Below, one piece after another: positions 1-6,400 of a stretch of 6,703 nucleotides of DNA. The position numbers were made by a program, and so were the translations under genes. The notes beneath the pieces are model-generated. The model worked only from the letters and a program-made list of their open reading frames with translations. It had not been told where the DNA came from and did no database searches. Source of the stretch: Chlamydiia bacterium (GTDB lineage Bacteria > Chlamydiota > Chlamydiia > Chlamydiales > FEN-1388); the NCBI GenBank assembly GCA_003170575.1, contig PMZB01000139.1, positions 1-6,703 on the forward strand, written 5' to 3'. Within the stretch, counting starts at the first letter, position 1. Every line of letters starts with the position of its first letter.

Positions 1-992
1 ATGATTTCTGCTTTTGTCCTGTCTGCCGATACTCCTGCATTTACGGTGACGATGTTGCATTGATAAATTTCCTCTAATATCTCAACATCTCCTTCTCCAC
101 CCCAAAGAGGGATGGGAGGAAGCGGTAAGTCTTGAAGCTCCTTCTCTGCTTGTCTTATTGCAGCTTCATCAGCGTTCTTTGCTTTTAGCTCTTGGATTTT
201 TGCTTCTTTTTCTGCAGCAACTGCGTTATGTTTTTCTTTTTGTTCATTACAATCCTCTACAGTTAAATGCACTCGTTTCTTGTATTCGTTAAATTTCTCC
301 TTTCCTCCATAAAGATCAGTGAATTTTTTTATTTTTACAGGATCTGTAAGGTTGTTGAGATAATCTGAGACATCTTTTCTCATATCTCTTTTTGAGAATT
401 CTTTTTGAGATCCTTTTTCTTTCTCTAGCTGTGTCAAAACCTGGGCCACCGAATCATAGAAACAATCGCCTGTGGGATGGGCTATGCCTAAAGTTCCTCG
501 ATGTTCTTTTTCTTTCAGGTATTCAATGACTGCTGCTCTGTTTTTAATTGTTTCTTGTGATACAGCAGGTTTTTGAGGTTGTTGACTTACAATTACCTCT
601 TCGAGCTCTTCAGGGATTTCTTCTTGCTCTTCTATCCCCGAGAACCAGTCACCCTGCTCTTCTGCCATGCTTTCTACAGTTGGGGATGGCTTGCGGTGCG
701 GGGGTGAGGGAGGAGGTACTGAAGGTTTAGGCGGCAATAGAGTAGTTCCCGCCACGTTCTCGATATTTTTTTCTTCCTCCGTTTTTTCGTTCCCAGTCTT
801 TATTTTTACTCTATGTGTGAAATAACGAAGTGCGGCCATAGTTCCAAGACCAAGCGTGAAAAGGCTCGCAATGGCGGTTTTAAAGAGAACCAATAGTTTT
901 TCCGTTGTCTGCATTTTTTGCAGGTTCTCTATGGCATGATGGGAGGGATCAAAAGGATTAAAACAATAGGACAATGCGTCTAAGATTCTCAT
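1..992 (-). CDS. OTU-family cysteine protease, probable membrane-anchored deubiquitinase effector (3' end outside window)
   Basis: Open from ATG (992-990) to the window edge, 330 codons with no stop; the C-terminus is missing. In order: a polar N-terminus (1-30); one hydrophobic segment at about 33-57 (LLVLFKTAIASLFTLGLG then TMAALRYF) followed by basic residues; a proline-rich linker (84-105, PPKPSVPPPSPP); an acidic stretch (110-133); and an OTU-like domain from about 150. The catalytic loop reads HPTGDCFYDSVAQVL, with nucleophile candidate Cys177. A WGGEGDVEILEEIYQCNIVTVN block at 297-318 matches the OTU WGG region. The catalytic His expected after it is not in the window. OTU enzymes cleave ubiquitin chains, and intracellular bacteria such as Chlamydia and Legionella deliver them into host cells. 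Here activity and secretion are inferred. Residue 174 is Thr where many OTUs have Asp three before the Cys. A Lys/Glu/Ala-rich insertion (245-290) separates the Cys loop from WGG. The gene is 9 bases downstream of the small repeat-protein gene, with no clear Shine-Dalgarno, so it is probably co-transcribed. Confidence 0.82.
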   Translation of the reverse strand, partial: MRILDALSYCFNPFDPSHHAIENLQKMQTTEKLLVLFKTAIASLFTLGLGTMAALRYFTHRVKIKTGNEKTEEEKNIENVAGTTLLPPKPSVPPPSPPHRKPSPTVESMAEEQGDWFSGIEEQEEIPEELEEVIVSQQPQKPAVSQETIKNRAAVIEYLKEKEHRGTLGIAHPTGDCFYDSVAQVLTQLEKEKGSQKEFSKRDMRKDVSDYLNNLTDPVKIKKFTDLYGGKEKFNEYKKRVHLTVEDCNEQKEKHNAVAAEKEAKIQELKAKNADEAAIRQAEKELQDLPLPPIPLWGGEGDVEILEEIYQCNIVTVNAGVSADRTKAEI

Positions 993-1001
993 AGTGGACG
1001 C

Positions 1002-1322
1002 TTATTTTTGTGCTTCAGCTTCCGAGCGTTGTTGTTGCTGCAGCTGATCCTGTTTCTGTTGTTGCTGTTTTTGCCACGCTTTTCGTCGTTGATACTGTTG
1101 ATCTCTGCGCTGGTTCTCCTCATTAATGACGCGCCGGCGCTCTTCATCTTGATTGATGTATTCCCGGTTTCTGTCCTGACGCTCCCAGTCCTCTTTTCTG
1201 TATTGTCTCTCCCTATCTTGCCGTTCTGCATCTTCCTTTGCGTAATCATTTGAATCAGCAAGCAGCATTGGGGCAAATCCGCCTAAGAGCATGACTCCAG
1301 CAAAAAAAACATATCTACTCAT
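1002..1322 (-). CDS. Small exported charged repeat protein, function unknown
   Basis: A 106-residue protein of no family I recognise. Residues 1-22 look like a signal peptide (short basic start, hydrophobic FFAGVMLLGGFAPMLLA, likely cleavage after Ala22). The mature part is almost wholly Asp/Glu/Arg/Lys/Gln. Residues 27-82 contain about four degenerate 14-residue units, clearest in YAKEDAERQDRERQ and YRKEDWERQDRNRE, then YINQDEERRRVINE and a weaker fourth. The tail (86-99) is glutamine-rich. The sequence has almost no hydrophobic core positions, so an extended, single-helix-like or disordered rod is more likely than a globular domain. A GAGG (1331-1328) sits five bases before the ATG and supports this start. 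Its stop is 9 bases from the ATG of the OTU gene, suggesting one operon read from the divergent region at 1323-1438. The opposite-strand and +1-frame ORFs here are shadows of the repeat's biased codons. A real gene is likely; function is open. Confidence 0.72.
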   Translation of the reverse strand: MSRYVFFAGVMLLGGFAPMLLADSNDYAKEDAERQDRERQYRKEDWERQDRNREYINQDEERRRVINEENQRRDQQYQRRKAWQKQQQQKQDQLQQQQRSEAEAQK

Positions 1323-1327
1323 AGCAG

Positions 1328-1331
1328 CCTC
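1328..1331 (-). promoter_or_regulatory. Ribosome binding site of the repeat-protein gene
   Basis: On the minus strand GAGG is followed by CTGCT and then ATG, a five-base spacing. It supports the ATG at 1322-1320 over an in-frame TTG further upstream that falls inside the proposed -35 box. Confidence 0.6.
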
Positions 1332-1355
1332 GCGTAAACTTTCATATTTTCTCTC

Positions 1356-1384
1356 GTCATAGAATATTTTCTTGAAAAATTCAA
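1356..1384 (-). promoter_or_regulatory. Candidate promoter for the repeat-protein/OTU operon
   Basis: Reading the minus strand: TTGAAT (1384-1379) as -35, a 17-base spacer, then TATGAC (1361-1356) as -10. Each box matches the sigma-70 consensus at four of six positions. The -35 lies in the right arm of the inverted repeat at 1363-1395. Predicted by eye only. Confidence 0.4.
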
Positions 1385-1395
1385 GAGAAAATATT
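1363..1395. repeat. Inverted repeat in divergent promoter region (possible operator)
   Basis: The left arm AATATTTTCTTGAA (1363-1376) and right arm TTCAAGAGAAAATATT (1380-1395) are reverse complements over 14 bases except for a two-base bulge (an extra GA/TC in the right arm). The loop is AAA. It sits midway between two divergent start codons and overlaps both candidate promoters, so an operator is more plausible than a terminator. There is no following T-run and no gene ending here. Confidence 0.6.
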
Positions 1396-1400
1396 ACAAA
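1372..1400 (+). promoter_or_regulatory. Candidate promoter for the redoxin gene
   Basis: TTGAAA (1372-1377) as -35, a 17-base spacer, and TACAAA (1395-1400) as -10. The -35 starts in the left arm of the inverted repeat. The boxes are only moderately close to consensus (five and four of six). A second small palindrome (1405-1419) lies at the expected transcript start. Confidence 0.4.
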
Positions 1401-1404
1401 GATG

Positions 1405-1419
1405 AAAGAGGCCTTCTTT
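1405..1419. repeat. Short GGCC-centred imperfect palindrome at the predicted transcript start
   Basis: AAAGAGGCCTTCTTT is self-complementary around GGCC apart from one unpaired base. It lies between the candidate -10 box and the ribosome binding site of the redoxin gene, where a small operator or a 5' mRNA hairpin could act. Confidence 0.3.
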
Positions 1420-1427
1420 GTGATTAG

Positions 1428-1432
1428 AGGAG
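1428..1432 (+). promoter_or_regulatory. Ribosome binding site of the redoxin gene
   Basis: AGGAG lies six bases before the ATG at 1439. An in-frame TGA at 1421-1423 excludes any start further upstream, so this site fixes the N-terminus. Confidence 0.75.
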
Positions 1433-1438
1433 ATTGTC

Positions 1439-2071
1439 ATGGGATGGGTTCGTTTCCTTAATATGGTAATAGCATGTGTATCGCTCTCAGGAATAGCGGT
1501 AGCTGGGGCAAGCGTTGGAGAAGAGGCTCCGGATTTTCATGGAAAGGATCTTGAAGGAAAGGACTGCACTCTTTCTCAGTTTAGAGGAAAAATCGTTGTG
1601 CTGGAATGGACAAATCCAAAATGTCCTTTTGTCCGCAAGCAATACTCACAGGATAATCTAGATGGTGTAGGTGCTCTTTCATCCATGCAAAAAATGTACA
1701 CAGATCCTGCCATGGGAGCTGTGTGGATAATGGTTGCCTCTGCCGATCCAGCCAGTTCTTCTTACTTAGATGCCGCTGGGTGGAAAGCTCAACTGGAGAA
1801 ATGGTGTGCCTCTCCAACCGCGCTTATTATCGATGACACAGCAGAAATAGCACGCCTGTATGATGCCTGGTGTACCCCTGAAGTTTTCATTATAAATAAA
1901 GAAGGGATCCTACTCTATAGAGGAGCAGTCGATAGTATTCGCGGAGCCGATCCCAATGAGGTTACAGCTCCCGCCAATCTTCATTGGCTGCGCAATGGGC
2001 TAGAAAATGCCATCAAAGGAAGGCCTGTTATTCCTCCAGAAACAATACCCTACGGCTGCCGGATTCGGTAA
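1439..2071 (+). CDS. Exported thioredoxin-fold protein, AhpC/TSA (redoxin) type
   Basis: A complete 210-residue protein. Residues 1-24 form a signal peptide or N-terminal anchor (hydrophobic from about 6, ending AVAGA), so the domain should act outside the cytoplasmic membrane. The redoxin fold follows: GEEAPDFHGKDLEGKDCTLSQF (written here as two parts, GEEAPDF at 27-33 and TLSQF at 44-48), the strand KIVVLEW (51-57), and the active-site loop NPKCPFVRKQY with Cys62. This has a single Cys rather than CxxC. The cis-proline loop is WCTPEVF (144-150), followed by IINKEG and the C-terminal motif PYGC (204-207). The CPFVRK and PYGC motifs are typical of a group of exported redoxins. Peroxidase or thiol-disulfide activity is inferred; Cys62 and Cys207 could be the peroxidatic/resolving pair. 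Odd: Cys123 and Cys145, the latter directly before the cis-proline loop, are not positions I expect in this group. ATG with AGGAG and an upstream in-frame stop fix the start. It is probably monocistronic. Confidence 0.88.
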   Translation: MGWVRFLNMVIACVSLSGIAVAGASVGEEAPDFHGKDLEGKDCTLSQFRGKIVVLEWTNPKCPFVRKQYSQDNLDGVGALSSMQKMYTDPAMGAVWIMVASADPASSSYLDAAGWKAQLEKWCASPTALIIDDTAEIARLYDAWCTPEVFIINKEGILLYRGAVDSIRGADPNEVTAPANLHWLRNGLENAIKGRPVIPPETIPYGCRIR

Positions 2072-2164
2072 GGAGGAATTGGCTTTACAGTCAATTCAGT
2101 AATTATTCGAGCAAAAATTCAGACTTTGCCTGGGAAATATCTCTCACAAAAAGAGTGGTGTATT

Positions 2165-2173
2165 TGTTATAAT
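2165..2173 (+). promoter_or_regulatory. Extended -10 promoter of rarA
   Basis: TGTTATAAT is a perfect TATAAT preceded by the TGn extended -10 element. At 17 bases upstream stands CACAAA, a poor -35, so this would be an extended -10 promoter. A start near 2180 would leave a leader of about 20 bases with just the ribosome binding site. Confidence 0.55.
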
Positions 2174-2187
2174 GTCCTTTAATTTTT

Positions 2188-2193
2188 AGAGGA
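2188..2193 (+). promoter_or_regulatory. Ribosome binding site fixing the GTG start of rarA
   Basis: AGAGGA lies eight bases before GTG at 2202. The in-frame TAG at 2187-2189 overlaps this site and rules out any upstream start, so GTG is the only reasonable initiation codon. Confidence 0.7.
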
Positions 2194-2201
2194 TAACGAT
2201 T

Positions 2202-3473
2202 GTGGGGAAATATACTATTTCTCTGTCTGAGAAATTTCGCCCAACAGAATGGGAACATTTTGTGGGTCAAGAAAAATGGCTGCAGGAAGGTGGGTTGATT
2301 CGTAATTCTATTGCGAGGCAACATCCAGCAAATATTTTATTGTGGGGGCCTCCAGGGAGCGGAAAAACATCATTTGCAGGACTCTATATTCGCTCTTTTC
2401 CCTGTCCCAACGTTGATCTTCATCCAACTCGATTTCAGGCTGCAGAAGTCAAAAGAGTGATTGAGGAAGCAGAGCGCTCACCCCTTTTTCGGCCTACGAT
2501 CATGTGGATTGATGAGGTGCACCGTCTTACCCGTCCACAGCAGGATCTTCTTTTACGAGCAGTTGAACAGGGGCTGATAACAATCATAGCGGCTACTACG
2601 GAAAACCCTTCTTTTGTTCTTTCAAACGCCCTTCTTTCACGGCTTACAACCCTTTCCTTTCAACCACTGGATAAAGAAGAGTTAGGGAGAGTCGTGGAGA
2701 GGGTGCTGAAAGCATATCCACAGATAAGCCTGGAGCAAGATGCAAAAACAGTTTTAACGACCTGGGCATCAGGAGATGCAAGAAAGCTTCTTTCTGCACT
2801 GGAGCCTCTGACTGAGCGGAAAGAGGCTGCAACATACACTGTGGATGGATTAAAGGAGCACCTTTCCTCTCACGTAGGCTCAATAACGGCAGAAGGAGAG
2901 GGAAAATATTTGTTAATTTCAGCCCTTCATAAGGCTGTGCGCGGGTCTGACTGCCAAGCAGCCCTCTATTATCTTGCGCGGCTTCTCCATGCAGGAGAGG
3001 ATCCACGGTATATTGGCAGGCGCCTTATCAGGATGGCAACAGAGGATATTGGTCTTGCAGATCCCCAAGCCCTCTCTTTGGCTCTAGCCGCACTTAAATG
3101 CTTTGAGACATTAGGAAGTCCTGAAGGAGAGCTAGGCCTTGCGGAAGTGACGATTTATTTGGCTCTTGCTCCGAAAAGCGCTTCTACCTATGTCGCCTTC
3201 AACGAGGTGAAGGAAGTGGTGAAAAAAACATCTCACATTGCTCCTCCATCCCACATTCTTAATGCGCCAACAAATTGGATGAAGGAACGTGGGATAGGCG
3301 AGGGATATATCTGGGATCATGATGCTCCAGAGGCATTCTCAGGCCAGGAATATTTTCCCGAAGGGGTTGAAGAGCGAGAGTATTATCGCCCAGTAGAGCG
3401 GGGGTTTGAGCGAGAACTAGAAAAAAGAATCCTCTACTTCAAGAAGCTAAAAGAGAAAAAGGCGCAATCTTAG
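2202..3473 (+). CDS. rarA: Replication-associated recombination protein A (RarA/MgsA), AAA+ ATPase
   Basis: A complete 423-residue protein, near the family length (E. coli about 447). RarA is a cytoplasmic tetrameric AAA+ ATPase related to clamp-loader subunits and to eukaryotic WRNIP1. It acts at stalled forks and single-strand gaps with SSB and RecA. Visible elements: N-terminal KFRPTEWEHFVGQEKWL (11-27); Walker A GPPGSGKT (49-56); Walker B IMWIDEVHR (100-108); sensor 1 in ATTENPSF (131-138); arginine finger in SNALLSRL (141-148, Arg147); sensor 2 GDARKLLSAL (191-200). The C-terminal MgsA-type tetramerisation region contains LISALHKAVRGSD (238-250), DPRYIGRRLIRMATEDIG (267-284), the LALAPKS block (320-326), LNAPTNWMKE (353-362) and YFPEG (384-388). 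All ATPase residues look intact. The stretch after Walker A (71-80, VDLHPTRFQA) differs from the usual TSGVKEIR-type segment and seems slightly short. The gene starts with GTG and converges on the giant helical gene, sharing four bases with its end. Confidence 0.96.
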   Translation: MGKYTISLSEKFRPTEWEHFVGQEKWLQEGGLIRNSIARQHPANILLWGPPGSGKTSFAGLYIRSFPCPNVDLHPTRFQAAEVKRVIEEAERSPLFRPTIMWIDEVHRLTRPQQDLLLRAVEQGLITIIAATTENPSFVLSNALLSRLTTLSFQPLDKEELGRVVERVLKAYPQISLEQDAKTVLTTWASGDARKLLSALEPLTERKEAATYTVDGLKEHLSSHVGSITAEGEGKYLLISALHKAVRGSDCQAALYYLARLLHAGEDPRYIGRRLIRMATEDIGLADPQALSLALAALKCFETLGSPEGELGLAEVTIYLALAPKSASTYVAFNEVKEVVKKTSHIAPPSHILNAPTNWMKERGIGEGYIWDHDAPEAFSGQEYFPEGVEEREYYRPVERGFERELEKRILYFKKLKEKKAQS

Positions 3474-6400
3474 AACGGAAGCTTATCCTTCAGATCCGCC
3501 GCTGCCTCTGGGCTTGCAAGCTGGAAATATTCATTCATCACTCGTAATCTGCGCATCTTGGGTCTTATGTTAGAAATGACTTGGGCTACCTCGCTTGATG
3601 GCTTGCCAACAAGGTTGGCTGCTGTATCAATATCTTTTTGTATGTCTGCTATTTTTTCATGAAAGCCTCGAATGTCACGCGAGGGGTTATACTCTTCGAG
3701 TTTCGCTGCTGATAGTGATGTTTTGGCTAGAAGATATGCCACCCTGTCTACTTCTCCAAGCGAGATTTTAGGCGCTATTTTGTCCGCCGCCTTAAGCAAT
3801 AAAAGAAGCGGCACATCTGAGGAGAAGAATGCTTCAAGAAGGTATTTTCTAAATGGTTGCCTCTCTTGCAAAAGAAGGGAAGAGACCTCAGTTTCGTTTT
3901 TTGCCATTTTGATTATGGGGGAAGCTTTTTCCGAACCGATAAGGCGTGCAATATTTTGCACCTCCCCCTTAGAAATGAGCTCGGGCAAATTTTGAGGGCC
4001 AATTTTAGATGGTTCTTGGCAGAATCTTTTAGCAAATGGTTTAAGCACCTCGTCAGGCTGATTTGCAATATTTGCGAGATCATTTTCTATCAACTTTTCC
4101 ACAAAGTCTACGCACGCTTGTTCGACCAGATTTTTACAGTAGGAAACATCGCTTCCAGTCTTCTCATATGCGGCAAGGATGGTTAATTGATCTTGGGGAG
4201 AGCGGCCTTCCAGAATTGCTTCTTGGATTTCATTAGGGAATCTAGGGAATAGAGGCCCTATATCTTCAGGTGGGGTAGGCTCAAGAAGATCCACGACTAA
4301 GTCCGCTCTTTGAAGTTTACTCAAAAGATCTCGCAGTAGGTTTGCGGGGATACCCTCTACAGTGCAAATAAAGTTTACAATCAATCCAGGATCAAGTTTT
4401 TGTTCTGAAGTTGCAAGCAGTCTGTTGGTTAGGTCTGAAGTAATAGTCTTCATTTGATCCTTATTCAACAGAACAAACAGATCCATCAAGTACGAGGTAG
4501 GTATATTTGTATCTTGAAATAAACGAGAGAGAAGCTCTGGATAGGTATCAAGAATCTCCTTGGCTTTAGCGGCATCTGTTTGAATTTCCTGATACTCCTT
4601 TTCCCTCTGAACTATCCGGAACAAAAGGTTCTCCTCTGGGATTTTCATGGCAGCAAATGCTTTGGCAAGAACTGTTGCATCAACCGAATCAATAAGCTCT
4701 TTGCCAACTGTTAGGAGGGTTTCTTGTTTCATGGTTGTGTCCGCACAAAAGAGGGGCAAAAGGTCCGTGTTAATCGGTTTAGTTTTGGAAAGTGCATCAA
4801 GGAGTATGTCTAAAGGCTCTTCACGCAACCTTTGGTAAAGGTACTCTGGCTTTTTGATTGTGTTTGCAAGAGCGCATGCTGTTGTAAGATCAAAATTTTT
4901 TGAAGATAGCAGGCGCGTTGCTATTTCTTCTTGCATGTCCGTGGGAAGTTGCGTCAAGGTTTCAGCAATTGCCTGGGCATCATTTTTAGAAATGAGGTCT
5001 TGAACATACCTTGGAACCAGAAGAGGTCTGAAAAATTGGGAAAATGGCCCTGGCTCCTTTATAGAGGCCCAAGTCTTCTCACTCTCGTCTGTATTTTTGA
5101 GGGAAGAAAATTGTGCAAAAAGAGCATTAGCAATGATATGCATCTCTTGTTGTGTGACAGAGGCCAAAAGCCCATTTGCGATGGATACAAGGGTAGAAAT
5201 TCCAATGTCATAATTAGCAAAAAATGAAGAAAATAGGTCAGAACGTATCTCTAAGGGTGTTTTTGAGAGTAAGGATGCAGCTTCACTCATATTTTTTGCG
5301 GCATTGATACAGGCGTTTTCTTCAACCTTAAGCAAAATTTTTCTCTGGAATTGAGTTTTTAGCATCTTAAGAGCCGCTTCTTTACTACACCGAGAAGCAA
5401 GTGCATCGATAAGAAAGGGTTCTTCCTCTGGGGAAAGCAAAAGCTCTGCAATCGCATACAAGAACGAGATATCTTGATTTGGGTCTTTAAAAAATTCCTC
5501 TTTGGCATGAGGATTTTTTTTAAGAAAAAGAGCAATGCCTTTATTAAAAGCGGCTTCGTCCTCGCTCTTATTTAGCCAGTTTTGCAAACGATTGGGGAGG
5601 CGCAAAAAGAAAGGCTCCCTTTTTGGAGGCACTACTGAATCAGCACCAAGTCGCTTGAGAAGTTTTTTCTGAAGGGATTTCCTGCGCATAGGAGAAAGGG
5701 TTTTAGCTGAAGCAAAAAAGGCGCGCGCTATGCTGATTTGTTGGGCTGGATCGGCCGCCTTGGAAGAGAAAAATCGCTTTTGCAAACTGTCTCCCGAGTG
5801 TAGGAGAATACGAGCATTTTCCTCTGAGGAGGGCGCGCAAAGGCATTTATTCAACTCAATTCTTTCGAGAATTTTCTCTTCAAGCTGTTTTGGAAAATTT
5901 TCTGGAAATTCTTTAATTTTTTCGTACCTTTTTGCCAGGTCTGGGATAAATGTTTCAGCAACCTCTTCAGGCAGGGGTGCAATGCTGATAAGCAGCTCTT
6001 GTGGATCGATGAGAGACGACGTAAGAAGCGGTGGTAAAATAGAGGCCAAGGCATCTTGTGGGAGATCTTTCAATGGTTTTTTGATAAGAAAAGCTTCAAG
6101 AGCAAATACAGGACCTTTATTACGTACAAGAAATTCAAAAGCTGGATCTAGCAAAGAGTTTTTTTCCAGGCTGTTGATAAGTCTGTCAAGAGCCTTGGGT
6201 CTTTGCTCTGAAATAAGAGTGAGGTATGTTTCAAAATATTGAGCGGAAAATGGTTTTTTTGCGGCAATGATGTTTTCTGCTACGGGTAAAAATTTCTCGC
6301 GTAAAGCTCTTGTGGCAAGGCGGCCAGAAAGGATATTCCAACAATCATTTTGATTTGTTTGGCGCAAAAATGACTCTGCAACATATGCGTTAAGCGCTTC

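Larger units (their letters stand above)
2072..2201. other. Spacer between redoxin gene and rarA
   Basis: These 130 bases hold no convincing gene. Immediately after the redoxin stop is a strong SD-like AGGAGGA (2071-2077), but no sensible start codon at proper spacing leads to more than a few codons. I see no GC-rich hairpin with a T-run, so no intrinsic terminator for the redoxin gene is evident; only weak AT-rich stems occur. The right end carries the rarA promoter. Confidence 0.55.

Noticed and set aside
548..730. Plus-strand 60-codon ORF
   Set aside because: It lies antisense to the proline-rich and acidic region of the OTU gene, lacks a ribosome binding site, and its sequence is explained by that codon bias.
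989..1276. Minus-strand 95-codon ORF and the plus-strand ORF at 1008-1253
   Set aside because: Both are out-of-frame shadows of the 106-residue repeat protein. Only the 1002-1322 frame has a signal peptide, repeat periodicity and a ribosome binding site.
1363..1395. Inverted repeat as a bidirectional terminator
   Set aside because: It lies between two divergent 5' ends, so no transcript ends here; the stem is AT-rich and there is no following T-run beyond the arms.
1439..2071. Classical thioredoxin or DsbA-type oxidase with CxxC
   Set aside because: The active-site loop is KCPFV with a single cysteine, and the length, CPFVRK motif and PYGC tail fit an AhpC/TSA redoxin.
2202..3473. Clamp-loader subunit (DnaX/HolB) or RuvB instead of RarA
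   Set aside because: The ATTENPSF sensor, the DPRYIGRRLIRMATEDIG block and the C-terminal LNAPTNWMKE region are RarA/MgsA features; there is no zinc-binding cysteine cluster as in DnaX and no RuvB winged-helix domain.
5730..6242. Plus-strand 170-codon ORF
   Set aside because: It is antisense to the giant gene, with a Ser/Arg-rich composition that is typical of a reversed Leu/Glu/Lys-rich helical gene, and no recognisable domain.
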